A program made the position numbers and the translations under genes. The notes beneath the pieces are model-generated. The model was not told the origin of the DNA, did not search any database, and was given only the letters and a program-made list of their open reading frames with translations. Source: Singulisphaera sp. GP187 (GTDB lineage Bacteria > Planctomycetota > Planctomycetia > Gemmatales > Gemmataceae). From it: 36,591 bases of DNA. Where the stretch lies: NCBI GenBank assembly GCA_945868575.1, contig CAMBMH010000022.1, positions 1 through 36,591 on the forward strand. Reading direction: 5' to 3'. This document shows, one piece after another, positions 1-9,467 of this stretch; position 1 is the stretch's first letter, and each line of letters starts with the position of its first letter.

Positions 1-2
1 TT

Positions 3-95
3 TTGGAAGCTTTTGAATCGACTGCGGAACCTGTTGCTGTTCGAAAAGCTGGAAAAAAACGACCGCAACCCGACCAACCTGGGCTTTTCGACTGA
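3..95 (+). CDS. C-terminal fragment of a truncated upstream protein (...LEAFESTAEPVAVRKAGKKRPQPDQPGLFD*)
   Basis: Frame 3 is open from the window edge to TGA at 93-95. The basic/proline-rich tail ending in PGLFD looks like a real protein C-terminus. Function cannot be assigned. Confidence 0.45.
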   Translation: MEAFESTAEPVAVRKAGKKRPQPDQPGLFD

Positions 96-201
96 TTGTG
101 GCCTGTGGGCGGGAATTTTTCGCCCGGTCCTGGTCGCCTGGGAATTCCTGTGGGAAGTGCCCGTTTCTCTCACCAAAAATTTGAATAAGATCATTAGAGT
201 A

Positions 202-289
202 GCTGGAGTGGCGGAATCGGCAGACGCATCGGACTTAAAATCCGATGGGAGGTAATCCCCCCGTACGGGTTCAAGTCCCGTCTCCAGCA
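202..289 (+). tRNA. tRNA-Leu (anticodon UAA)
   Basis: Acceptor stem GCTGGAG (202-208) pairs with CTCCAGC (282-288). Anticodon stem TCGGA/TCCGA encloses loop CTTAAAA with anticodon TAA at 236-238. Long type II variable arm and T-arm GGGTTCAAGTCCC. CCA is not encoded. Confidence 0.97.
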
Positions 290-330
290 TTTGATAGCTT
301 CGTTCCTCCCAAGGGTGTGCAAGTAGCCTC

Positions 331-774
331 ATGTCGAACCTTCGTGCTCTCGATTCGACTTTCGAGCAGGGTTTTTTTCAGATGTGTTATCCATCGTCAT
401 GGAAGAAGGAATTCCAGGAGGGAGAGAATTCCTGGCAGGTCAGCTTACAGGGGCCAGGCACCGCCATGATACTTGTTGCTGCGGATTTGGATGCCTCCGT
501 CGATGAAATGCTTGAGGCAACGCTTCACGCCCTCAAGGAAGATTATCCTGAGATGGAAGTGGAAGGATTTAGTGGAGATTTATGCGGGATATCTGCCCGG
601 GGCTTTGAAATCAGGTTTTTTAGTCTCGATCTGAGCAATGTGTGTCGTTTGCTGGCCGTTCCTTCGGAAGAGGGGACAATCCTTGGCCTGTTTCAATGTG
701 ATGATTACAGTATTTCCGAGGTGGAACCCGTGTTCGAAGCGATCCGCCAATCCATGCAGATTTTGGGAGCCTGA
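331..774 (+). CDS. Conserved hypothetical protein, possibly PsbP/DcrB-like fold
   Basis: 147-aa ORF on the coding side of the tRNA with no competing ORF. The FEQGFFQMCYPSSWKKEFQ... start resembles small DcrB/PsbP-like domains, but the family call is tentative. Confidence 0.6.
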   Translation: MSNLRALDSTFEQGFFQMCYPSSWKKEFQEGENSWQVSLQGPGTAMILVAADLDASVDEMLEATLHALKEDYPEMEVEGFSGDLCGISARGFEIRFFSLDLSNVCRLLAVPSEEGTILGLFQCDDYSISEVEPVFEAIRQSMQILGA

Positions 775-805
775 TTGTCCCGTCTGGACAGGATCATCTG
801 TTTTG

Positions 806-834
806 TACTATTAATGTGACGGACTCGTCAGTCA
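806..834 (+). promoter_or_regulatory. Putative promoter -10 (TACTAT) with an overlapping or adjacent TetR-family operator palindrome
   Basis: 817-834 TGACGGACTCGTCAGTCA fits TGAC-N-GAC-NN-GTC-N-GTCA (14 of 18 positions symmetric). It lies directly upstream of the TetR gene, just downstream of TACTAT at 806-811. Confidence 0.65.
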
Positions 835-849
835 CTAAATTGCAAAAAG

Positions 850-1566
850 GTGCCCTCAGTGCAGGTTCGCGCGAAAAGCGACTCTGAAACCCCAAAATCC
901 CCCAGGGGTAGGCCCCGGGACCCAAATCTTGTTCAGCAGCGCAAGGAACAGATTCTTAAAGTAACGACCCATCATTTTGCCCGTTTTGGTTATCAGGATA
1001 CCGACCTCCAGGTAATTGCCGATGAATTGGAAATTGGGAAAGGAACCATCTACCGTTACTTTCCCAACAAGGAGGCACTTTTTCGGGCGGCATTGGATCG
1101 TGGACTTGCAAGTTTGCGGGATTTGATCGATCAAAAAATCCCCCCCGGATCCGACCCATTGGCTGGATTCGCAAGCGCCATTGAGGCCTATCTCCGATTT
1201 TTTCGTGAACAACCGGAATTGGTTGAGCTGTTCCTGATTGAACGGGCTGTATTTCCTGGTCGGACGAAGCCCGCCTATTTCATTCAGCGTGAGCAGGATA
1301 GTGGGCGGTGGAATGAGGTCTTCCGCCATCTGGTCCGTCAGGGCAGGGTCCGGCCCGGAAATACCGACGGCGTATTGAATGCCATAGGCGATCTTCTTTA
1401 CGGTACAATGTTTGCCAATCATCTGGCTGGGCGGAACGAGTCCCCCCATGAACAGGCCCGCGACATTCTGGATTTGGTTTTTCACGGAATATTGGGTCCC
1501 GATGCCAGGGAAGAATTTCCCGAAGCGCATAAGGATGCACGAAGAAAGACGGGAAAAAAACGATGA
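850..1566 (+). CDS. TetR/AcrR family transcriptional regulator
   Basis: N-terminal HTH: RKEQILKVTTHHFARFGYQDTDLQVIADELEIGKGTIYRYFPNKEALFRAALD. GTG start. Overlaps the next gene by ATGA. Confidence 0.93.
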   Translation: MPSVQVRAKSDSETPKSPRGRPRDPNLVQQRKEQILKVTTHHFARFGYQDTDLQVIADELEIGKGTIYRYFPNKEALFRAALDRGLASLRDLIDQKIPPGSDPLAGFASAIEAYLRFFREQPELVELFLIERAVFPGRTKPAYFIQREQDSGRWNEVFRHLVRQGRVRPGNTDGVLNAIGDLLYGTMFANHLAGRNESPHEQARDILDLVFHGILGPDAREEFPEAHKDARRKTGKKR

Positions 1567-2972
1567 AAAAGATTGTTTTTGGAGTGATTCTTTTGGTTGT
1601 TGGCCTGGGTGGGGGCTACTGGTATATGCGTCATGGACCAGGAGCCACAAAAACTGAAAATTCTGATGGTGAAGGAGGCCGTGCCACTTCGGATGAAAAA
1701 CATGGGAAGGCAAAAAAAGAGCCCAAACCGGTTCCCGTCACCGTTGCCTCGGTCACGAAACGACGAATTCTCAGGCAAGTTCGTGTTGTTGGCTCCCTTT
1801 ATGGGCAGGATGAAATCACCATTACACCAAAGGTCGAGGGACGAATCCTGAAGACCCTGGCCGATGTCGGGGATCGGGTGAAGCCCGGGGACACATTGTT
1901 GGTCATTGACGATACGGATTATCGGCTTGCGGTAAATGAAGCCCAGCGCTCTCTGGAGCTTGAGTTGTCCCGGTTGGGATTAAAATCGTTGCCCAAGGGT
2001 GATGTGGATGTCAGCCAGCTTCCCCTGGTGGTTCGTGCGGGATTCCTTGAAAGAAATAGTCAAATTCGCAAAGACCGGATCAACCGCCTGGGCACTTCGT
2101 CCCCCGAGGAGCGCGAACAGGCCGAAACCGATAACCGGGTTGCCCAGGCCAATTATCGCCAGGCGCTCCTTGAGGCTCAAACCTCGCTCGCATCGGCCCA
2201 GCTCCGCCAGGCTCAACTAAACACGGCACTGCAACGGCTCGCCGACACGAAAATTGTGGTGCCTGATCCTGAAACCACTATAAGAGATAAAAAAATTGTG
2301 GAATATTCCGTCGTGCAACGCATGGTCACCCAGGGTGAATTGATGAAAAATTCGCCGTCAACCTCCATGTCGGCATTTAAACTGGTCATCGACAATCCGC
2401 TCAAACTCCAGGCGGCGGTTCCCGAAAGGCACCTTTCCGAGATTCGCCTGGGGCAAAGTGTTGGTCTTGAGGTCGAATCCTACCGAAACCAGCTATTTCA
2501 GGGGAAAGTCACAAGAATCAATCCCAGTGTTGATCGCACCAACCGTAATTTCCAGATCGAGGTTGAGGTCCCCAATGCGGACCGAAGACTCCGCTCGGGT
2601 AGCTTCGCCAAAGCCACTATCCAGACCGAGGCGGATGATAACGCTCTTACCGTTCCCGAAGAAGCGGTCCTCAGTTTCGCGGGAGTGGTCAAAGTCTTTG
2701 CCGTTCGGGATGACAAAGCGATCGAGGTGCCGGTTTCGACAGGAGTCCGGATCATGGGGGGCGACAAGGGTCGTGAATCTGCCTGGATCGAGGTCCGTGG
2801 CGATTTGTTGCCAAATGATGTGGTTGTAACCAGCGGCCAAACCCAGCTTTCCCTTGGACGGGCAGTCCGAATTCGTAAGCCTGATTCGGAAACAGAAGCG
2901 AAAAAATCGGATGCCAAAGCGGAAGATAAAAATCAAAAAACGGAAATGGCAAAGCCGGAGGCCTCCAAGTGA
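1563..2972 (+). CDS. RND efflux system periplasmic adaptor (membrane fusion protein, HlyD/AcrA-like)
   Basis: N-terminal TM/signal segment; VEGRILKTLADVGDRVKPGDTLLVIDDTDY biotinyl-lipoyl motif; barrel-sandwich and beta-barrel domains; Lys/Glu-rich tail; directly upstream of an RND pump. Confidence 0.95.
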   Translation: MKKIVFGVILLVVGLGGGYWYMRHGPGATKTENSDGEGGRATSDEKHGKAKKEPKPVPVTVASVTKRRILRQVRVVGSLYGQDEITITPKVEGRILKTLADVGDRVKPGDTLLVIDDTDYRLAVNEAQRSLELELSRLGLKSLPKGDVDVSQLPLVVRAGFLERNSQIRKDRINRLGTSSPEEREQAETDNRVAQANYRQALLEAQTSLASAQLRQAQLNTALQRLADTKIVVPDPETTIRDKKIVEYSVVQRMVTQGELMKNSPSTSMSAFKLVIDNPLKLQAAVPERHLSEIRLGQSVGLEVESYRNQLFQGKVTRINPSVDRTNRNFQIEVEVPNADRRLRSGSFAKATIQTEADDNALTVPEEAVLSFAGVVKVFAVRDDKAIEVPVSTGVRIMGGDKGRESAWIEVRGDLLPNDVVVTSGQTQLSLGRAVRIRKPDSETEAKKSDAKAEDKNQKTEMAKPEASK

Positions 2973-5900
2973 GCATTTGGGAACTTTGCATTCGCAGGCC
3001 GGTTTTCACGGTCATGCTTTTGACGGCGCCCCTGGTGTTGGGAGTCGCCTCCTATTTTCGCCTGGGTGTCGATCTTTTTCCCAATGTGGACCTTCCCGTG
3101 GTTGTGGTTACCACCACATTACGGGGGGCAAGTTCGGAGGAAATGGAGACCACGGTCACCAAACCAATCGAGGAAATCGTCAATACGGTTTCAGGGATTG
3201 ATGAACTCCGTTCGAGCACCAAGGAGGGGATTTCGCAGGTCACCATTCAGTTTGTGCTTGAGAAAAATGGCGCCGTTGCCGCCCAGGAAGTGGATGCGAA
3301 AATTCGTTCCATCCTGAGCCAATTGCCCGTGGGAACAGACGCTCCGATCATTGACAGGTTCGACCTGGACGCATCACCTGTGATCACCATGGCGGTTTCG
3401 GGAAAGCGCGATTTGCGCGAAGTCACCGAGATCGCCAAAAAGCGGATCAAGGAAGACCTTGAAACACTCATGGGTGTTGGTGCTGTGACTCTTGTTGGTG
3501 GGCGTGAGCGGGCGATCAATGTTTCCATCGATCCCGACCGTTTGCTTAAATATCAGAATTTGTCTATCGAAGATGTGCGCACTGCACTCATTCGGGAAAA
3601 TCAGGAACAGCCAGGCGGCCGTGTCGACCAGGGCAAAGGCGAGGTTGTTCTGCGAACCCTTGGGCGTATCGAGAACCCGAAGGATTTTGAAAAATTGATT
3701 GTGGGCAACCGCAATGGACAGCCCATTCGAATCGAGGATGTTGGCCGGGTGGAAGATTCCTTCGAGGAACAGCGAGGCCTATCGAGGCTTTGGGTTCAAG
3801 GGAAAAATCCGGTCGATCAGCCTTTGGGAGACAATGCGATAAGCTTGATCGTCATGAAACAATCAGGCACCAACACGGTTGCCGTCGTGGAGCGCGTCCG
3901 CGCCCGTCTGGAAAAATTGTTGCCTGACCTGCCCGAAGATATCCAGGTTGAAATCCTCCGCGACCAATCCCGCTTCATCAAGCATTCGATTGACGAAGTG
4001 AAAATCCACCTGGTTCTTGCGGCGTTTCTGGTGAGTCTCACCATTCTGCTATTTATGCACGATTGGCGCACAACCATCATCGCAAGCCTGGCGATCCCCT
4101 GTTCGATTCTTGGGACATTTGTGTTCATGGATTTCATGGGATTCACCCTGAACAACATCACGCTGTTGGGGCTGATTCTGGCCATTGGAATCGTCATCGA
4201 CGATGCTGTGGTGGTCCACGAAAACATTTTTCGTTTTATGGAAGAAAAACGGGTTAGTGCCCGGGAGGCAGCCTCCGAAGCGACAAGCGAAATCGCGCTT
4301 GCGGTTGTAGCCACAACGCTATCGCTTTTGGTGATTTTCATTCCCGTGGCTTTCATGGGCGGCCGGGTGGGGAGGTTCTTTTCCAGCTTCGGATTTGTGG
4401 TTGGTTTTTCGCTTTTGGTTAGCATGTTTATCTCTTTCACACTTACGCCCATGCTTTGTTCGCGCTTTCTCCTCATGCCGGAAAACGCGGGCCATGGCAG
4501 CAAAAGCGGGATCCTCTGGAGGCTAACCGAGGGAAGCTACATTGCAATACTTCGTTGGTCGCTAAAGCACCGCTGGGTGATTGTTCTCACCTCGCTTGCC
4601 GTTTTCCTTTCAACGCCGGTGATCTTTGGCATGATCGGAAAGGACTTTGTTCCCCGTGACGACCAGAGCGAATTTGAATTGGCAGCCACACTTCCCGAAG
4701 GTTACACCCTCGAGCGCGCCGACGAAGTCATGGGCGAATTGGATCGCCGTTTCCGGGCCCTACCCGGCGTGTTGGAAACTTACACGGTTATTGGTGAAAC
4801 CAGTGGTCGTGTAGCCAAGGGGCAGGGAGATGTGACCAAGGGAAGTATCTATGTCCGACTCACCGATTTGCCTGATCGGCCTTTTACACCTTTCGTATAT
4901 TTAGGCGATCCTGAATATGGGATTGGAAGAATTCTCAACAACGCGGCTCGCGCGATCGGATTTGGCCGAATGGCCTATTCCCAGTTCGATGTGATGTCCC
5001 AGGCCCGTGAAGTGCTTGAGGATTATCCCGATTTGCGCGCGGCGGTCCAGGATGTCTCGGCGTTCCAAGGTTCCGGATTCCGACAGGTGGAAATCGACTT
5101 CAACCTGAGTGGGCCGGATATGGACAAACTCAAGGAATATTCCGATCAGATCGCGGCCTGGATGAAGGAACAGGGATATTTTGTCGATGTGGACACCAGT
5201 TTATCCTTGCGAAAACCCGAACTGCGTATTCGGCCCGATCGCGAACGACTTTCCGACCTCGGCGTCAGCATCGAAGCCGTTTCTTCCACGGTCAATGTGC
5301 TTGTTGGGGGACTTCCAATCAGCAAATACAGGGAATTTGATGAACAATATGATGTTTGGCTACGCGCGGATCGCGACTATCGCAGCGATCCCGAATCCAT
5401 CACCCGCCTGACTGTTCCATCAGCCAAGACTTCGACGGGTGTGGTCCGCTTGGGTAGTGTGGTCCGCCTGGAAAAGGCGCTTGGGCCCAACACGATCGAT
5501 CGGTTTGGCCGACAAAGGCAAGTGGTCATTTCCGCCAACCTGGAGAAAAAATCACTTGGTGAAGCGGTAACCAATTTGGGCAATCATGTCAAAACCATTG
5601 GCCTGCCTCCCCAATACCATTGGGAGTTCATCGGTCGGGCCAAAACCCTGTCGGAATCGAACTCCAATTTCGTCATCGCGTTCGGCTTGGCGTTTTTGTT
5701 CATGTACATGATTTTGGCGGGACAGTTTGAGAGTTTTATTCACCCGATCTCGATCCTTATTGCTTTGCCTTTGACAATCCCATTTGCGCTTTTGTCCCTT
5801 TGGTTGATGCGTACAAATCTTGACATTTATGCGATGTTCGGGCTCTTTATGCTCTTTGGGATCGTCAAGAAAAACGGAATCCTCCAGATCGATTACATGA

Positions 5901-6202
5901 ACACTCTTCGTGATCGGGGCTATGCCCGTGAAAAAGCGATTCTGGAGGCCAATGCCACTCGTCTTCGCCCGATCATGATGACCACTATCATGCTTTTGGC
6001 GGCAATGGTGCCGATGGCTTTGGGGCAGGGTCCTGGGGCCAACACACGGGCTGGTATGGCCAAGTTGATTCTGGGTGGCCAATTCCTGAGCCTTTTGCTC
6101 ACACTACTTTTAACACCTATCACTTACAGCATCTGGGAAGATCTGGGCGCTTGGTTGCAAGGAAAAAAAGGCGAAGATTCTGGCCAGGCTTCGGCTCAAT
6201 AA
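2969..6202 (+). CDS. RND superfamily efflux pump permease (AcrB/HAE1-like)
   Basis: 1077 aa. SIWELCIRRPVFTVMLLTAPLVLGVASYFRLGVDLFPNVDLPVVVVTT, GIVIDDAVVVHENIFR and FGIVKKNGILQIDYMN are hallmark RND motifs. GTG start overlaps the adaptor stop (GTGA). Confidence 0.97.
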   Translation: MSIWELCIRRPVFTVMLLTAPLVLGVASYFRLGVDLFPNVDLPVVVVTTTLRGASSEEMETTVTKPIEEIVNTVSGIDELRSSTKEGISQVTIQFVLEKNGAVAAQEVDAKIRSILSQLPVGTDAPIIDRFDLDASPVITMAVSGKRDLREVTEIAKKRIKEDLETLMGVGAVTLVGGRERAINVSIDPDRLLKYQNLSIEDVRTALIRENQEQPGGRVDQGKGEVVLRTLGRIENPKDFEKLIVGNRNGQPIRIEDVGRVEDSFEEQRGLSRLWVQGKNPVDQPLGDNAISLIVMKQSGTNTVAVVERVRARLEKLLPDLPEDIQVEILRDQSRFIKHSIDEVKIHLVLAAFLVSLTILLFMHDWRTTIIASLAIPCSILGTFVFMDFMGFTLNNITLLGLILAIGIVIDDAVVVHENIFRFMEEKRVSAREAASEATSEIALAVVATTLSLLVIFIPVAFMGGRVGRFFSSFGFVVGFSLLVSMFISFTLTPMLCSRFLLMPENAGHGSKSGILWRLTEGSYIAILRWSLKHRWVIVLTSLAVFLSTPVIFGMIGKDFVPRDDQSEFELAATLPEGYTLERADEVMGELDRRFRALPGVLETYTVIGETSGRVAKGQGDVTKGSIYVRLTDLPDRPFTPFVYLGDPEYGIGRILNNAARAIGFGRMAYSQFDVMSQAREVLEDYPDLRAAVQDVSAFQGSGFRQVEIDFNLSGPDMDKLKEYSDQIAAWMKEQGYFVDVDTSLSLRKPELRIRPDRERLSDLGVSIEAVSSTVNVLVGGLPISKYREFDEQYDVWLRADRDYRSDPESITRLTVPSAKTSTGVVRLGSVVRLEKALGPNTIDRFGRQRQVVISANLEKKSLGEAVTNLGNHVKTIGLPPQYHWEFIGRAKTLSESNSNFVIAFGLAFLFMYMILAGQFESFIHPISILIALPLTIPFALLSLWLMRTNLDIYAMFGLFMLFGIVKKNGILQIDYMNTLRDRGYAREKAILEANATRLRPIMMTTIMLLAAMVPMALGQGPGANTRAGMAKLILGGQFLSLLLTLLLTPITYSIWEDLGAWLQGKKGEDSGQASAQ

Positions 6203-6237
6203 GGGTCAGGCTTAATCTTCTATTTTTTTGGCAAGGA

Positions 6238-6272
6238 AAGAAAAAAATCAGCCTAGGCAAAAGGGTTGATTT
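6238..6272 (-). terminator. Intrinsic terminator for the minus-strand glycosyltransferase operon
   Basis: Arms AAATCAGCC (6245-6253) and GGTTGATTT (6264-6272), 9 bp with one G-U wobble. On the minus strand the hairpin is followed by T7 (6241-6247). Confidence 0.7.
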
Positions 6273-6343
6273 TCCCGTTGAGGTTTTGTGGTTAATCAGA
6301 CGCTCTGTTTTTCCTTTAGAAATTGTATTGCGAACAATGGAAT

Positions 6344-7630
6344 TTAGCTTTTAATCAGATCCTTAAAAAGTAGAATAAGTTCGCTTTGGGCCCGTGCAAT
6401 TGTGAAATGGGTCCTGGTTCTTTCCCGCCCCAAAATCCCAAGTCTGGCGGATGCATTGGGATCATTTGAAAGTCGGGCCATTTCCCTTGCCATGCCAAAC
6501 CCATCATCAGGGTCCACCAGGATAGCCGCGTTCCCAGCAACCTCAGGTATGCTTGTGGCCCGAGCCGCAATCACCGGCAAACCAAAGGCCATTGCCTCAA
6601 TTATTGGTAGGCCAAATCCTTCGTGCCGGCTTGGATACACAACGCCTTTTGATGCCGCCATGCAATCCAAAAACCTTTGACGCTGTAAATTGGGTAGAAG
6701 TACCAGGGCCCCATCCTCCGAGATCCAGCAACCTTTTTGTAAAGTTCCCCGTTCCCCATGAGGCAATAGGTCGGCAATCATCTGTTCATCCAATACGCCG
6801 GTGCTGGCAACCAAAAGACGAACTGGTGTGTAGTTTCCTTCTTTTTTTCTTTCCTCTGCCCATTTGCGCATTCCATTGACAAGCACAGGAAGGTTTTTTC
6901 GACTGCGATTGAAACCCGTGGCCGCACCCACAGGCGAAAACCAAAAGTCGCCCAATTCCGCGATTGTTGGTCCGGCCTGATACAGAGGAAGGTTTTTTGC
7001 TGTTTGAGCGCTATGGTGGCTTGGTTCAAACGGGATGTTGGGGTCAATATCTGTCAAACAATGCCAGATCACCCGTGTTTTTTCCAGGGGTACAAGCCCC
7101 CTTTCTACAAACCGGTCCCTTGAGTCCTCCGAGATGCAAAGGAGCGTATCAAGTCTGGGAAGGATTTTTGCGTGGGTTTCGAGTCGAATTTTGGCCGCAT
7201 CGCCAAATCGTTCAGGATGTTCCAGGAATCCGGAATCATGCCAAACCACAATTTGTGGACAAGGAGGGTCTATAAAGCCTGTGTAGTAGGAACTCAGGCA
7301 AAGGTCTGGTGCGGTTGTGGCGGAACCGGAATTCGTTTTGTCTGGAAAGGCCGTTTGAATCATTGATCCCAAAAGGTCATCAAGGGGCAGGGCGAGAGAC
7401 CTCCCCAATGGCCAATCCACCCGAACCAGCCTAAGCCGGTTTCCCCAGGTCTTGAGAATTTCGTTGATACCTTCGATACCGGATTTGGGAAAAAGCAGTC
7501 CTGGTTGATCCGTTACCGCCACAACCAACTCCAGGTCTCCTGCGCCACAAAGCGCTTCCAAAAGCATCCGGCAATGGACACCCAACCCACCGGAAACCTC
7601 AAGGTGGGGAAGAAAGAAAAAAGCCCGCAT
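6344..7630 (-). CDS. Glycosyltransferase family 4 (GT-B) protein
   Basis: HLEVSGGLGVHCRMLLEAL at the N-terminus; C-terminal GVVYPSRHEGFGLPIIEAMAFGLPVIAARATSIPEVAGNAAILVDPDD matches the GT4/glycogen-synthase-like donor-binding motif. Confidence 0.92.
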   Translation of the reverse strand: MRAFFFLPHLEVSGGLGVHCRMLLEALCGAGDLELVVAVTDQPGLLFPKSGIEGINEILKTWGNRLRLVRVDWPLGRSLALPLDDLLGSMIQTAFPDKTNSGSATTAPDLCLSSYYTGFIDPPCPQIVVWHDSGFLEHPERFGDAAKIRLETHAKILPRLDTLLCISEDSRDRFVERGLVPLEKTRVIWHCLTDIDPNIPFEPSHHSAQTAKNLPLYQAGPTIAELGDFWFSPVGAATGFNRSRKNLPVLVNGMRKWAEERKKEGNYTPVRLLVASTGVLDEQMIADLLPHGERGTLQKGCWISEDGALVLLPNLQRQRFLDCMAASKGVVYPSRHEGFGLPIIEAMAFGLPVIAARATSIPEVAGNAAILVDPDDGFGMAREMARLSNDPNASARLGILGRERTRTHFTIARAQSELILLFKDLIKS

Positions 7631-7642
7631 GAAACCAAATCC

Positions 7643-9079
7643 TCACCGATTGTCTGAAAAGTCGTAACGAACAAGTTCCTTGTCGTTGCGAAGCAGGATT
7701 GCCCGGTTTGCCAATGCTGGATGCGACCAGACAATCGCCCGATTTCCCATACCTGAAGTTCCGGTCGGTTCGATAACTTTTACCCTTCCCAATTCCTCAT
7801 AGCCCTTGGGAGTTAGCCTGGCTTGAATCATGTCCCCTTTTTCATTAAAGAGAAGGTATTTTCCTTTCCATTTGGGGTCGGTGAGAGGAATGATAAAGGC
7901 GTTTGCCCACCGCTCTTCTGGCTGAGGGGGGACCTTTCCAACCGAAGATGTTGCCCTTAGGTCCGCCCAGAGCCTTTTTCCATTATCAAACTCCAGTCCA
8001 CGCAATTCGCCATAGCTACAAACGCCATAGATGGTTCCATTGTCAACCCAAGGGTTGGACATGATGGAGTTGAGGCTTTTGGTTTGGTCGGGACGTTCGC
8101 TCCGCCCCTCCCCTTTCCAAAGAAGTTTTGGTTGCATGGAATTTTGGGAGTGCCCGGCCTCGACCACCATGGATCCGTTGTAGAAGGAACTTACGAGGAT
8201 GCGGTTGCCGATTTGCCTTGGTGTTGCGATGGCCAAATTGGCTTTGAGTTTGAAGGGTACCGACCAAAGTTTTACGCCTGTATCTGGATCAAGGGCGAGC
8301 AAAGCTTCGGTATGCCAAATGATCAGCTGTTTCATTCCGCCGATGTCAAAGACAACTGGAGGGCAATATCCGATTTCATTTGCCGGATTTTCCAGGGATT
8401 GGGATTTCCAAAGTTCCTTGCCTGTTTGGCGATCAAAGGCAACTACCACCGACCCCTTGCCTCCCACCAGGCAAATGTAGGAATCCTTGTAGCGCATGGG
8501 GTGAGCAGCAAATCCCCAGATAGGGATGGTCGCAGAAAATTCTTTGGGTAAGTTTCGCTGCCAAATGGCCTTGCCCGAACCGACATTGACACACACCAAG
8601 TCCCCCATCGCCCCCAAAGCGAATACCCTGTCACCGTCTGCCAGGGGAGTGGCGCGGGGCCCGCAGGGGTAGGAAATCTGGTAAACACTGGGCCAGGCGA
8701 GTTCCCATTCTGTTTTTCCGGTGGTTTCGTTCAGGCAAAGAAGCCTTTCGGTTCCCATGGAATTGGACTTGGAAAACGGATTAGAGGGATTTGTTACCCC
8801 TTTTTCCAACATCCGATCGGAAATATAAACTTTGCCATTTTGAACAGATGGTCCGGAGTATCCACCTCCAACCGGGACCCTCCAAAGTGCTTTCAACCCT
8901 TCTTTGGGAAGAGTTTCGAGTAACCCATCTTCCCTCCATACCCCATCCCTTTGGGTACCAAGCCATTGGGGCCAATCTTCGGCTTGGAGAAATTGGGGAA
9001 AGTTGACCGGGGTCGACAATATTAAAGCAATCAGGATATATCTTTTAAAATTCACTAGTACTCTCCCCAGTCGTTGCAA
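7643..9079 (-). CDS. PQQ-like beta-propeller repeat protein (BamB/quinoprotein-like), secreted
   Basis: N-terminal signal sequence, then repeats such as RLLCLNETTGKTEWELAWP, VCVNVGSGKAIWQRNLP, VVAFDRQTGKELWKSQS and LLALDPDTGVKLWSVPF. Confidence 0.9.
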   Translation of the reverse strand: MQRLGRVLVNFKRYILIALILSTPVNFPQFLQAEDWPQWLGTQRDGVWREDGLLETLPKEGLKALWRVPVGGGYSGPSVQNGKVYISDRMLEKGVTNPSNPFSKSNSMGTERLLCLNETTGKTEWELAWPSVYQISYPCGPRATPLADGDRVFALGAMGDLVCVNVGSGKAIWQRNLPKEFSATIPIWGFAAHPMRYKDSYICLVGGKGSVVVAFDRQTGKELWKSQSLENPANEIGYCPPVVFDIGGMKQLIIWHTEALLALDPDTGVKLWSVPFKLKANLAIATPRQIGNRILVSSFYNGSMVVEAGHSQNSMQPKLLWKGEGRSERPDQTKSLNSIMSNPWVDNGTIYGVCSYGELRGLEFDNGKRLWADLRATSSVGKVPPQPEERWANAFIIPLTDPKWKGKYLLFNEKGDMIQARLTPKGYEELGRVKVIEPTGTSGMGNRAIVWSHPALANRAILLRNDKELVRYDFSDNR

Positions 9080-9218
9080 AGCGCAGCCTCACCTTATCAG
9101 AATCGAGGTGTGGCCTTTCCCTCAAGGCCATTGTGGTTTATAAAGAGAGAATCTGAAATCCCGAAAGGGATCGTCCGACCATTGATTTTAGGATTTGCGA
9201 AAGTCTTCAGGAGTTCTT

Positions 9219-9425
9219 ATGCCGCTTCGTATGCGTGTTCATGACCGGGAACCGATCGGTTTGGCTCTTCGCCGTTTCAAGAAATTGCTCGAGCGTAGTG
9301 GAATTCAAAAAGAACTTCGCAAGCGGAAATACTACGAGAAGCCCTGTGAAGCTCGTCGTCGTTCGGAACTTCGCCGACAGAGCTCGATTCGTAAAGCATC
9401 CAAGATGGTTGGCAAAAAGGTTTAG
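9219..9425 (+). CDS. rpsU: 30S ribosomal protein bS21
   Basis: MPLRMRVHDREPIGLALRRFKKLLERSGIQKELRKRKYYEKPCEARRRSELRRQSSIRKASK. Shine-Dalgarno AGGAG at 9209-9213 supports the start at 9219 rather than 9195. Confidence 0.92.
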   Translation: MPLRMRVHDREPIGLALRRFKKLLERSGIQKELRKRKYYEKPCEARRRSELRRQSSIRKASKMVGKKV

Positions 9426-9467
9426 TCCCTACTTGCCCTCCAAGTTTTACCGGACAACAATAAAAGC

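Noticed and set aside
107-125. GGGCG...CGCCC hairpin after the truncated gene
   Set aside because: Only a 5-bp stem with a 9-nt loop and no following T-run; too weak to call a terminator.
13-255. 80-aa plus-strand ORF
   Set aside because: It runs into the tRNA-Leu gene. Frame 3 gives a more plausible C-terminal tail ending at 95.
856-1713. 285-aa minus-strand ORF
   Set aside because: Antisense to the TetR and MFP genes. The protein has no recognisable domain; a shadow ORF from biased codon usage.
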